Shown: one piece after another, positions 12,045 to 23,127 of the stretch | How the letters are laid out: each line of letters begins with the position of its first letter | Position numbering within the stretch: the stretch's first letter is position 1 | Origin: Balanoglossus misakiensis | Lineage: Eukaryota > Hemichordata | NCBI GenBank assembly: GCA_040954595.2 | Contig: CM082596.2 | Span: forward strand, 9,176,001-9,240,000 | Direction: 5' to 3' | DNA length: 64,000 bases | Made by a program: the position numbers and the translations under genes | The notes under the pieces: model-generated | The model's database searches: none | The model's input: only the letters and a program-made list of their open reading frames with translations | Told to the model about the DNA's origin: nothing

Positions 12045-15000
12045 AGCCGCGTCACCGCATCAATTTTGAGATTTTGCTTGGACGCTAAACAAAACTCTTT
12101 TTTTTTTTGGCCTTATGTATGGTCTGGTTTCCATTGCAGGGCTTTCAGAGGAAGAGAGTCCATGTTGAAATCCATCGAAGAGTATGTTAAAGACAGAGAC
12201 CACATGAGCCCACTTTGTGTACACGGATTATCAGGGTCTGGAAAAACTTCAGTGATGGCAATGGTCGCCAAGAATTCCAGGGAATGGCTCGGAGCGACGG
12301 GAATATGTGTGTTCCGGTTCCTCGGAACGTCACCACACAGCAGCAGCATTCATCAGACCCTTCAAAGTATTTGCAAACAGGTAAATAAACTATGCACCAA
12401 TATTCACCTGGTAGTGAAAGGGAAGACTCGGTTGGAATGTCACTTTTATTTTATCTCCGCATTATACATGTAGATATTTTTGGAAAATAAATCTCCTTTT
12501 ATTTCATCCATATGTTTATCTCTCATAGTAAGGATGGCATTGGCGACCCACAGAAATTTGGTGAATGGGTAATTTTGAACTTGCTACTTGCTGAAACTGA
12601 ACAAACATATTTCTCTGCATTTTATGTATAATTTATTGTAAGGCAAGCGATCTAAAATGCAAATATCTTTCTGCCTTCACTCATGCAGATATGTGAGGTT
12701 TACAATCACCCAGTACCAGATGCAGAGATTTTAGAAGACTATACATCAACAATGCAACATTTTAAGAAGTTACTAGACACAGTGCCATCAAAAGAATCCA
12801 CCTTGGTGCTGGTACTTGACAGTATCGACCAACTTTCCTCGTCCCATGATGCCCATGCGCTAAACTGGCTGCCCAAGACACTCCCGAAGCACGTTCGAAT
12901 TGTGGTCTCCATGCTGCCTGATGTTCACGGCTGCCTCGAGGCATTGCAGAGAAACCTGGCCGATCAGAGATGCTATCTGGAGATGCAACCTCTGACGGGC
13001 AACATGGGGAGGGAGATTCTCGACGCGTGGCTGGACAGCAAACAGAGGAAAATAACAGAGGCGCAAAGTGCGGCGATTCTGACCGCGCTCGAGGGGTGCC
13101 CGCAGCCGCTGTTCTTGAAAATCGCGTTCGACAACATGATTCACTGGAAGTCATACACGCCTGCCGATGATACAAAGATTGCTCGCAGCATCCGTGAGGC
13201 AATAGAAGTTTTATTTGACGGCCTGGAGAAGAAGTACGGCAAAGTCTTTGTGTCCCACGCCTTGGCGTACATAACCGCCGCAAAAGACGGAATAACTGAA
13301 GCAGAGCTTGAGGACGTGCTATCATTGGACGATGAAGTTCTCGGCGATGTGTACCAGTACTGGGACCCTCCGTCTGATGATCTTGTGCGAATTCCACCAT
13401 TGCTATGGAAACGCACGAGATACGAAGTTGATGAGTATTTGGTCGAGAGACAAGCAGACGGCAAAACTGTCATGGCATGGTATCACCGGCAGTTCATCGA
13501 AACTGCCCAGAAAAGATACCTTGGGGGCAAAGCGAAGAGTGAAACACACTCCTTGTTGGCCGAATATTTTCGGGGGAAATTCTCTGGTGGGAAGTTCAAA
13601 TTTCTAAACCTTGTCAAGAGGAAGAAAGTTCTGACAAATGCCGATCGACAAGTGGCATCACAGCCCCTGGAGTATGGGGAAAATTTTTTCAACCTGAGAA
13701 AGTTGTCAGAATTACCCTATCATTTGCTTCATTCTGGAGAGATCGAGGAACTGAAAGAAGAGGTTCTTTGCAGGTTTGATTGGATTCTGACCAAGCTGCG
13801 CGGCACGTCATTTTTGGAGGTGATCCAAGACTACAGCAGTGTCTTAGAAGTTCACAAGGATGAAACAGTCCAGTTGGTGCATGACGGATTGATGTTAGCC
13901 AGCAGCAACCTCAAGGCAGACCCGTACTCGCTCGCCGGTCAAATTATCGGTCGACTGCACGGAATCTCTGGCCAGAACCACCGACTACTGGAGAGCTTGG
14001 TTGAGCAGGCGTTTGTTTGGTGCGAAGACAATGAGCGCCCTCTGCTGGTACCGAGAGCCGGGTGCCTTATTACTCCTGGGGGTCCACTGAAAACCACTCT
14101 TGCTGGCCATCCAAAGAGGGTAGACACAGTGGCATTGACGAACACCATGCGACACGCTGTTTCGTGCTGTGAAGTTTCAAAGACGGAGTGCATGTTGAAT
14201 GTGTGGGACTTGGAGAAATATGAACTGGTTCATACTCTCAAAGCGCAGCCAGGGGGGAAGCCACATGTATTAATGTTTGGTGACCAAAAGAGGGTGATGT
14301 TCGGAGTCGGACCATTCCAAGTTTACGCGCTAGAAAGCGGAGAACATCTCCGGACAGTTGGTTCCAGTGAGGACCGAGTTGTTGCTGCGGCCTTGTCACA
14401 TAGTGATGAGTATCTCCACACAGTGACAGACAAAAACCAGCTGATGATATGGGAGGTACAGAGCAACACATGTAAAGTCTCTGTTGACACCAATCACCAA
14501 GGCAACGTGACACACCTCAGTGTTTCTGATGACGACAAGGTGGCTGTGACAGGTGGAAAAGACAAAATCTTAAAAGCATGGGACACGGCGACCGGAGAAG
14601 CCTGTGGCCAATTCGAGGGACACACTGGACCAATCACATGTCTTGCCGTCTCCCCCGACAACCGCAAAATTATGTCCGGAAGTGAAGACTCGAGCATAAA
14701 GATCTGGAAGTTGGATGCTTCTGATGATAGTCTTGTCGCAACAATACAAGCCCATTCGAAGGCTGTCTCTTTGCTGAAGCTAATCCGGAACGGGACGTCA
14801 ATATTGTCAGGCTCCAAGGACCAGACATTGAAGTTATGGGACGTGCAAACACAGGCCTGCCTCCATGTGTTCAAAGGCCATCAAGATGGCATCTGGTGTG
14901 TGGCCGTCACTGCAGACGAAAAGCTCATGGTGTCCGGTTCAAAGGATGATCTCCTCAAACTCTGGGACCTGGACAGTGGCAAATGCATGAATACCTATGA

Positions 15001-17217
15001 AGGGCACTCCTCCTGGATATCCAGTGTCTGTGTCACACACGATGGAAAGTCTGTTATATCTGGATCCAATGACAAAACGGTGAAGATTTGGAAGACAAAA
15101 TCTGATGGGAATGTAAGTTCAATTTGTTGACACATCCCAATACATGGATGTCGTTTAAGAAATGTCTAACCTTTTTTCTGACCATTCTATAAATTATTTT
15201 TTCAGTTGCACCCACAAGAAGAGTTTAACTCCAATCCTGTATAAAACTATCTGTCTCAAAAAATTGTTAATTGAAACAACCATCTTGAAATTATTTCTAA
15301 AATTTCAGTAAGTTAATAGATCTACACGCTTTGATTAACAGCATGACTTAATTTCCAAATGCCGTTTTCTGCTTTCCATTCAGGTAATAGAAAGAGAACG
15401 CCACGAGACTCAACCGACAGCAGTTGTTATGACAACTGATGGGTCATTAGCAGTGACTGCAGCACCTAAGGACGCAACCAGAATTTGGTCACACGGGACC
15501 GGTAAATGCCTTCACAAACTGCCCACCGAGAGCTCATGCATTGCACTGACAGCAGATGACACTCTATTGGCCACTGGTTGTGTTGATAAAGTTGTCCGAG
15601 TTTGGAACCCTAAAACTGGAGAGAGTGTCTACAACTTTGAGGGTCATGAACAAGGCATTGTGTGCCTGACGACCACACCGGATAACCGGTACCTCCTGTC
15701 GGCTTGCAAAGGCAATGCTATCAGGAAGTGGGACCTTGTCACAAGAGAGGCCTTCCCTGAATGGACGGGTCATGACAAACCGATCAAATGTCTCAAAGTG
15801 ACTCAGGATAGCTCCAAGGTCGTTTCCGGCTCAAGCGATGGCAGTGTCAGACTCTGGGACATGAACACCGGTGAGTGTCTCAGGGTTCTTACCGAACACA
15901 CTGGTTCAGTTGACTGCATTGCAGTGACGTCAAAAGGCAATTGGCTGGCCTCCGGATCTATGGACAAGACAGCCAAGATATGGAACATGAACTCTGGGAA
16001 GCGCACTGATGAACTAACCGATTTTCACGATTCCGTGAAGTGCATCAGCTTCACGTCTGACTCCAAGTATCTAGTGGCAGGGTCCCATGAATCCGAAAGA
16101 CAGCTCAAAATGTGGCAAGTGGATAATAAAGGCCGCTGGTGGGTATTAAACAATCAACAGGAAAATACATGCTATCTTTGCTATGAAATGTCAGTAACCA
16201 TCAGGCCTCATGGACATCAAGTGTTACATGAAATATATAATCTCAAAATATTAAATTTATGATCCTTGTATCTGAACAAAGTAAGAAGAATGCCAGAGCT
16301 AACTGCACTGACATTAATCAGAGATTTATTGAAAAGAAAAGAATTTAAAGAGCAATTTGACTTCTGTGCCAAAAGAGGACATGCAGGCAGCTTTATTAAA
16401 TAAGTATAATTAACACTTACCAGTTTATTTTTCTTCTTTTTGTTTCAGTAAACTTGCCAGAGAATTCACAGGTCACCACCATGCCGTCATGACCATCCAC
16501 ATCACAGAAGACGATAGATTCCTTCTGTCTGGATCCCGTGACTGCACGCTGAAAGTCTGGGATTTGTCCTGTGCCGAGCTGTTGGCGTCATTCGATTTCC
16601 AGTCACAGGTGAAAACGCTTGGTGTCTCCAAGGAGATTGTACCCAATAGCGGACGATACAAAGTCGTGGCTGCGAATAAATCAGGAATGGTTGGTTTGTT
16701 TGATCTGCAGCTGATGTCAGTTTTGCACGGGTAAGTTCAAGGTGCCTAAATAAGCTGTTGTTATTAGTAATAAGGCTTTTCTGTATACAAAATTATTTTA
16801 CACTGACTTGCATGCACTGTAATGTAACTATCAAGCAGCAAAAATATCTTGATTTGTTATGTTCAACTTATTTATTTCATGTCTTTGTTTTTAAAAAATG
16901 TACTTCACAAATTTCTTTTTTTATTGAACATGTGCACAAATCAACACAGTTTAATTGATATGCGAGTTGTTAAGCATTTTAATCTTTTTAAGGTAGAATG
17001 CACATGAAAACAAGACAGTGAACACCAACGTTTCTTCTTTTTTTTTTCAAATAGCAAAGTACTGGAAGGTTTGGATGACTAATATTTTTCTGTAAAAGCT
17101 GTCCCAGAAGTGCCTATACTTCCTTAATGTTTTATTTCTTCTCACAGTGTAAACACACCAGAAGCTCCAGTTCTACGACGAAGAATGGGGCGATCAGCCA
17201 TGTGTGACATATTGTAG
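6212..17217 (+). CDS. NWD1: NWD1-like NACHT and WD-repeat protein, ten exons, complete
   Basis: Exons 6212-6320, 6757-6959, 7225-7585, 7799-7943, 8449-8739, 12140-12380, 12689-15112, 15384-16138, 16449-16730 and 17148-17217 join in one frame through GT-AG sites, giving 1626 aa (human NWD1 is about 1560). The ATG at 6212 is chosen because IVRIFISSTFTDMAEERNKL, the conserved NWD/TEP1-type start, follows at residues 26-45. Walker A GLSGSGKT is at 399-406 and Walker B LVLVLDSIDQ at 489-498, marking the NACHT ATPase. From about residue 910 I count some 16 WD units (SGSxDxxxKxWD type), enough for two beta-propellers. Vertebrate NWD1 is a cytosolic STAND ATPase linked to androgen-receptor signalling and purinosomes; the role here is inferred. 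Nothing is broken. NWD1 versus NWD2 assignment is by overall length and order only. Confidence 0.93.
8989..10326. mobile_element. Non-autonomous hAT-like DNA transposon
   Basis: Termini are CAGGGCTCGAAATTA and its inverse TAATTTCGAGCCCTG. Both flanks carry CATGT (8984-8988 and 10327-10331), a 5-bp target duplication as in hAT5-type elements; an 8-bp duplication is not seen. Subterminal motifs GGCTACCAA, TGGTAGCC and GGACTACC recur at both ends in inverted order. No transposase ORF is visible. Confidence 0.7.
10366..12112. mobile_element. TTA-flanked DNA element with ~33-bp inverted ends
   Basis: Left end GGCC-A(n)-GAGTTTTGTTTAGCGTCC is matched by its inverse at about 12080-12112. TTA flanks both sides (10363-10365 and 12113-12115). 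CG-rich subterminal motifs (CGCGTC) are present near both ends. No transposase ORF. The 3-bp TWA duplication points to PIF/Harbinger. A smaller hairpin element is nested inside. Confidence 0.65.
11375..11503. mobile_element. Nested hairpin MITE, 46-bp arms
   Basis: AGGTTATTACGAAAATACC at 11375 onward is the inverse of the sequence ending at 11503. The arms run about 46 bp with two mismatches, around a GC-rich core (GCCCGACGCGTAGCGGAGGGC). No coding capacity. It could also be read as a structured transcript if the intron is transcribed. Confidence 0.65.
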
Positions 17218-17830
17218 TCGATTCACAGACCCCTGTGTGAATAAAACTGGAAAGTGGCATAAGGAAGGATACTGAACAATATACAGTCATGTACATTGTG
17301 AAGCATTTGCATGGTCTCAGTTTCAATTTATGCCCCAAAAGCGTATGTAAATTTTGACTTATATACATGTATTAGTATATAGAGTAATTATTAAACCAAA
17401 TTGAGAAATAAATTCTTGAAATCATTTGTAAACACACATATATACATGTACACATTGCTTGTAAGACATCCATAGACAGTAGAAAAGATTGCAACATAAC
17501 ATATGAGTATAAACATACCGGGTAGTGGTTTCCTTGCCATTTTCCTAGTAAGATTCTAATGGTATCTAATGGTTGTGTCAATCATTTCATGGCAATGGGG
17601 TCTCAATGTACTCTTAACTTGCATATTAAAGAGAGAAACTCATTATCATAACTGTTATGAAAGTTCAGTTGATACCTGGGGAGAACAAAAGAAGACATTG
17701 AGCACTGTCACTTTGGGTATACTGAATAGTGTCTTGATCTCTGCATCAACTGTTTAAATTCACTTTAGCTGCACCAGCAGTCAGCACGATTGCGACTCTG
17801 GATTCAGTTCGTACTGTATCTTAATTTGGA
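17218..17830 (+). other. 3' UTR and downstream flank of the NWD1-like gene
   Basis: Non-coding after the stop at 17215-17217. A candidate poly(A) signal AATAAA lies at 17407-17412, about 190 bp after the stop. Confidence 0.5.
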
Positions 17831-18210
17831 TTAAGGATGTACGTTCAGTAAAATTGAAAGTATTGTCATTTTTTTTAATTGTGGATTTTTGGATTCTCCT
17901 TTGTATGTATAATGAAAATCCGTAATAAAATATAGGGGTCACCTTGCTTGTTTATGAAATACAGAGCTATGAATTTGGTCGATAATAGAAGAAAACTGCT
18001 GACTCAGCATTTTCAATGGTTTGTCTATTGGCAAAATTTTTAATGCAATTTATCTCAAATAGAGCGCGGTGACCCCTATATTTTATTTGACCAATTAATT
18101 TATATTTGCTGGACTGAGCTATGTGTAAAATTTTGTGAAAATGACAATAGTAGAAGTTTGTTTTCTGGCGATTATCAATGTAATCCTAAGTTCTGCGCGT
18201 ACATCCTTAA
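17831..18210. mobile_element. TTAA-flanked foldback element
   Basis: TTAAGGATGTACG at 17831-17843 is inverted at 18198-18210. A second perfect 20-bp inverted pair lies inside (17924-17943 against 18068-18087, containing ATAGGGGTCACC). TTAA at both edges is the target duplication of piggyBac- or Kolobok-type elements. No ORF. Confidence 0.7.
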
Positions 18211-18544
18211 AGAGTAAGTTGAGCTATTTAAATTCTTTTAATGCAATACTACCGGTAGTTATTACTCTGCTTTTATGGTATGTTAATCTGACAGGGCATT
18301 CGCAATTTCATTATCTGACTTCTGGAAGGTTAAGTAGCCAGTAGAAGTTGATTGTTTTCAACAACCACAAGTCATATGACTACACTATTAAATGTCAAGC
18401 ATTCTTTGACCACAGAGGGACAGTGTGATCTGATCTTTAGGACCTAGTGTAGAGTGTTCCAAATTACACTAATTGTTTTGAGGGAGTCCCTATACTACAT
18501 GTACTAGTAAAGTATAATGTAAAAAAATCATTTTTATTGGGAAG
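18211..18544. other. Intergenic, no feature seen
   Basis: AT-rich sequence between the TTAA element and the LINE remnant. I see no ORF, repeat or signal worth calling. Confidence 0.4.
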
Positions 18545-20395
18545 ATGCTTAACCCTTTCACTGGTCGTGATTTCAAAAAGTATTTTCAAGGCGGGTTCAG
18601 TTTCTGCTCTTAGTGGGACGTCGTACTCTACGAACAAATTATTGTTGACACGCTCCCAGCAGAAGTCTTTTGAATATTCACAATCAATAAAGAGATGGTC
18701 TTTCGTTTGAATTTATACATGGCAGAAATTGCACAGGTTCGTACTTTGTACTACATTCATTTTCATCAAAATTGCATTTGTAAAAATCAAATTAATCAAA
18801 AGTTTTGGTTGGAAACATCTCACTGTAGATTCAGTTATCACTTGTTTTGTAATGAGACAGTGTTTTACCCAATCATCATTACTCAAATTAAAAGTGTCAC
18901 AATAATATTTTCTGGCTTCAGTTTTCTTCAGATGTTTTTTTAGAATTATCTCATAGTACTGTTTAGTAGTGATTTTTGTACAGTCATAGCATATTTCACC
19001 ATGGTTTTAAAGGTACATTTAAAGATCTATTTACCAAGGATGCCTCTCTGAGCGCAATTGGCATAGCCTTCACCAAACACCAGAGCTTGAAAATCATATT
19101 TTCTGTAAAATTTACATGTCTCAAAATATTTACATTGTCTTGTATAATTGGCGAATTATCGTTCGTAAAGATATCATGTATATAAATGATGCCATTTGTA
19201 AATAAGTCATGAAAGTACACTAAATCTCCTCCAATACGTATATTCTTATTATTCCAGATTAATCTATTACCTATTATTAATCTATTACTCTCAATTATGT
19301 TCTTATGATCCCATTTTTTCACCTCGGCCCACAATGGCAAAATATCTTTGTAAAACAAGGGAAATTTGATGGAATAGTTTGCATATCATAATTACAACAC
19401 AACAGAAGTGTCCCTCCCTTCTTCCAAAGATAATATAAAGGAAAAAAATTCCATTGTCCCTTTGCAACATGAAAGTGTCTGATCCAAGTCAATTTATTGA
19501 CTTGAGACCAGGACAACAGGTGAGTAAGACCAAAACCCCCTTCTTTCCAGAGAGAGCACATTGTATTGTCGTTCCGCTTATTTTTTTACCATTCCAGAGA
19601 AACTCATTTAAAATACTAAGCAATTTCGAGAGAAAATGCTCGGGGAGATGCAGGAAGGAAATCTGATAAAGAAATTTTTGAATAATAAGAGTGAGAAAAT
19701 GCTCGGGGAGATGCAGGAAGGAAATCTGATAAAGAAATTTTTGAATAATAAGAGTATTCAAAATTGTTATTTTTCATATGAGAGTTTCTACCTCTCCACA
19801 TTGCAAGTGTTTGTTTGACACTGCTGAATTTATCATAAAAGTTCAGCTTATTTGCTTCAGACATATTGTAGGAAAAGTACACACCAAGCGCTTTGAAAAT
19901 CTTAGTAACTTTTAAACCAATGGGGCTGTCTGTTCTGTGTCTATCTTTGCCAAACCAGAAAACAGATGTCTTGTCTCTGTTCACACAGAGACCAGAGCAT
20001 TGTGTAAATTTATCCTCGACAGCCATACAAGTGGCAACAGAATCTTCATTTTGTAAAAAAGCAGTAGTATCATCTGCAGATTGAACAATCACTTGAAATG
20101 TTGAAACCCTGTATGCATTTATCTTGTTTTACCATTCAACTAAGTAATTCCATAGTTATGATAAAATGTATGGTGAAAAAGGGTCTCCTTGACGGACCCC
20201 TCTTTTTATACAAAAATATCTCGAGGTGAAACCATTATTAATAACACAAGTCTTAATATCAGCATAAAGCACAGTGAACCAGCGTCTCAATGAAGGACCA
20301 AAACCAAACTTCTCTAAACATTTCAACACAAATTCCCAATTGAGGGAGTCAAATGCTTTCTGAAAATCAACCAATTAAAGAATATCGGTCTAAAA
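18545..20395 (-). mobile_element. L1/Tx1-like LINE remnant (ORF2 reverse transcriptase)
   Basis: Read on the minus strand. 20374-20156 encodes VDFQKAFDSLNWEF and KRGVRQGDPFSPY (RT motifs A and B region). 20092-19616 encodes QSADDTTAFLQNE (the [FY]ADD box, first position S). 19358-18996 encodes LWAEVKK and NRLIWNNKNIRIGG. About 18740-18600 encodes a Cys/His-containing tail (CNFCH then DHLFIDCEYS), as at the end of L1-type ORF2. Frame breaks and stops occur between these pieces, so it is dead. The 5' half (endonuclease) is missing, as usual for 5'-truncated copies. Confidence 0.85.
19630..19755. repeat. 63-bp exact tandem duplication inside the LINE
   Basis: 19630-19692 is repeated at 19693-19755. 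Sixty-three bases is 21 codons, so the local ORF2 frame is kept and the peptide SYYSKISLSDFLPASPR appears twice. It probably arose after insertion. Confidence 0.85.
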
Positions 20396-20439
20396 GGTAT
20401 TTAGTTCTGCCAATTTTCTTCCATTCTGCAATGTTTATG

Positions 20440-21000
20440 ACAATTTTTTGGTTATATTTCAAAGAATTTTTAGGTCCCATTGGAAAAACTTAAATTTGGT
20501 CAAAACTCAGAAACTCAACAACCCCTGGTCATATTGTTTTGAAAATTGATATGCATGTACCTTATGTCTACCTCAAACAGTTCTCTATGTTTTGAGCTAA
20601 TAGTATGAGTTTCCTATTTTTTATGCATTTTTTTGCCTTTTTTCCACATTTTTGGTAAAAAATCTATTTTTCTGGAATTGATCAGCCGACTTCTATGAAA
20701 TTTAGTATGGAGCTTCATATAGGTGATCTGAGTTACCAAAGTTTTGTTTAAATTGCTGCAAAATTTTTATATTTATGATTTTGGAGCAATTTTTGCCATT
20801 TTTGATCAAGTAAGATTTGCATGTATGTTTTTCAAAATCAACTTGAAGAATTCAATAGTATATTTTTGGGGTGATTTTTGCCATTTCTGGTCAAAACTCT
20901 TTCTCAGAACCCTCTACCCCATTGCTTTGAAATTTGACACGAAGGTTCCTGGGTGAGTTGTCACGATGATTTACAAAATCTATGATGAAAGCGTCAATGT
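20440..21000. repeat. Degenerate ~150-bp repeat units
   Basis: Three or so loosely related units share phrases such as TTTTGCCATTTTTGGTCAAAA, GCTTTGAAATTTG and a following GGT-rich tail, for example near 20460-20560, 20640-20740 and 20800-20960. One similar unit occurs at about 33450-33600 and its duplicate at about 61050-61200. No coding potential is seen; the interspersed family is unknown to me. Confidence 0.35.
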
Positions 21001-21241
21001 TTTGTGTGGGCAATATCTTGTACATGTATTTTTGAGTTGTAAATTAATGTGATTGGCTTCTTTAGAATTATAATGGAATCAAATCATAGCTGATTCGGAA
21101 CTTTTATATTTTGTACGTATACGATATTTTGTCTTATACCACAAAACATTTCATCTCAAGAAGAGCAATTACCAGTACATTCTTTGTAATAAAAGAGCCA
21201 CCCCTACAACATGATTAAAAGGTGTGTTAACGACTTGATAC

Positions 21242-21508
21242 CCGAATTAAGATAAGTGTCGCGCGATGTTCGGAAATGAGAAAAAAGTCGACTGGACGTT
21301 CGTTGATGTCTTTAATGGCCATCTCAGCTGCTGCTAAGTTGCTTTCATCACCACGCCAGACGGCACCATTGAAAGAAAACAAGCCCAGCAGGTACAGATC
21401 TGTCTTGTTGTCTGCACGTCCTGTCTGAAAACTTGGCGTTACCAGTAAACTTACGATTGTAAGAAATCTTAACATCCCAGTGTACTGTTTTATAATGCTT
21501 AACTCCAT
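21242..21508 (-). pseudogene. Orphan first exon, GABA-B-receptor-like ligand-binding domain
   Basis: An ATG at 21508 (or the inner one at 21475, before LRFLTIVSLLV) opens 89 codons with a signal peptide. LYLLGLFSFNG, then WRGDESNLAAAEMAIKDINER follows, the start of the class C GPCR (ANF-receptor) ligand-binding fold as in GABA-B subunits. A possible donor (CGG|GTATCA) ends it at 21242. No matching downstream exon is visible on the minus strand before the NWD1-like gene, and a LINE sits where it would be expected. It may be a relic, or the first exon of a gene whose other exons I fail to see. Confidence 0.5.
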
Positions 21509-22182
21509 TGTGGCTGCAAAAGTAATTAAATAAAAAAGGGGCTTGATACAAAATCAAATTGAAGTATAATATAAAAGTTCTAGGGAAAATAGTTATACGA
21601 TTGTATGTCTACAGCGTGGTTTCGTGTGAGTCCAGTGACTCATGAAACAATTTTGTAAAGATGAAATTGTATAACCTTACCTTCGATGGAGGAAAGTTTC
21701 ATGTTTACGTTTGAAATCAATCTGGTGAGCATTTGTCGTTTCGTTATAAAGGAACATTTTGTTTTAAAGTTCACTTAACTTGATTTCCTCCGTTCAATGA
21801 AATATTCGTCATGACTAGATTCATAAGAAATCATGGGCGTTTTATGGACGCTAAATCTTTCGATTATAGTGTCCTGAAGTACATACAGTATGTGATCAGT
21901 ACTAACCTTTGTTGAATATAGGTGTAAAACATTAATTTCAAAGGTTTACTTTAACTGCAGTTAAACTGACATTTATATGTTCGAAGTTATGTCGTTTGGC
22001 TGTCTACAGCAAGTATTAACCCACTTTGGCGGTACCTAGACTACCGCAATTTCTGGGAGCCAGACGACATCGATTGGGACACGTTGAGCTGCGTCGCGTA
22101 GACTAGAAGTAGAGCGAAGGAATACCGCCGTATGTCAATTAAAAACAATCAATCGCCGTTTTAAAAAAGTAGGATGTCTTAA
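21509..22182. other. Intergenic, no feature seen
   Basis: Upstream of the orphan receptor exon; may contain its promoter, but no clear motif is visible. Confidence 0.3.
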
Positions 22183-23127
22183 GGGACCGTTCAGATTTTA
22201 CGGCTGGGGGGGGGGGGGGGGGGGTGGCAAAATCTAAGGGGGGAGTTCACTTAAATTTTGAAGTCCAAAGGGGGGGGGGGGTTATCGTTTTTTTTAAACG
22301 TTTAGGGGGGTCACTTACTTTTGCCACAAAACTTTTGCTTTTGAGTACACAAAATTGCAGTTTCGCGCCCTTTATTTTACAAAACCCCGTCCATTCTTCG
22401 CCACATTTCATTTATTGGCTGGTTTGTCTAGTGTACGAGGGCAGACTACTTGCCATCCCACCACATTGATGCGGACTTTGAGTGGAGTGGCAAAAGTAAA
22501 ATTGGTCCTCCCCAATATTGAGTTAATTTGCTTTTGAGTTCATTAAAATTCAACTTTCAGCCTATTTTACAAAATTTTCCATTCTTCACCCACTCCCTTC
22601 ATTCTTCACCACATCTAGTGTACTAAGGCGTAGCACTTGCCCACCCCACCCCCCACCGATGCTTACATTGACTGGCAAAAGTAAAATTTGTCCTCCCTAA
22701 CATTTAGTTAATTTGCTTTTGAGCTCATTAAAATGCAACTTTCAGCCCGATATTTTACAAAATTTTCTTATGTGGGAGGGGACACCCCCTACCACACCCA
22801 CCCCCGCCACTTTTCTTGTTTTACCAATCCTACCAACTATTGTATTGACTTGTCATTTTAATTTATTCATAATTCATTCTTATTGCAACGATATACTATT
22901 ATATACTTCAATTACTTTAAGAAATTTATAATTGAGGTGTGGGAAGCCTAATTCCCTTTATTGCATACAGTGTATATAGGATTAGGACGGCGAATGTTTT
23001 TAGGCGTGGGGGGGGGGGGGTCATCATTTTTTGGGCCTGGGTGGAGGGGGGGGGGTCCGCCTGATTTTGAAAACTCATGACACAAACTTGCCGGCCCCCA
23101 CCCCAGCCATAAAAACAGAACGGTCCC
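22183..23127. mobile_element. G-rich foldback element, family 2
   Basis: GGGACCGTTC at 22183 is inverted as GAACGGTCCC ending at 23127. Similarity continues inward (TTTTA, GGCTGGGG against CCCCAGCCATAAAAA). Flanks are TAA (22180-22182) and TTA (23128-23130), a TWA-type but mismatched pair. The interior has many G and C runs and repeats a motif on cue with family 1 (TTTGCTTTTGAG, AAAATGCAACTTTC). No transposase. Confidence 0.6.

Larger units (their letters stand above)
8740..12139. other. Transposon-filled intron 5 of the NWD1-like gene
   Basis: A 3.4 kb intron separates TKCR from AFRGRE, which are contiguous in the protein, so no exon is missing. It contains a hAT-like element (8989-10326) and a TTA-flanked element (10366-12112) that itself carries a long hairpin (11375-11503). 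A 29-base A run lies at about 12014-12042. Confidence 0.7.

Noticed and set aside
12762-13400. 212-codon minus-strand open frame inside the NWD1-like exon 7
   Set aside because: It is antisense to a well-supported coding exon, has no family motif and reflects codon bias of the real frame.
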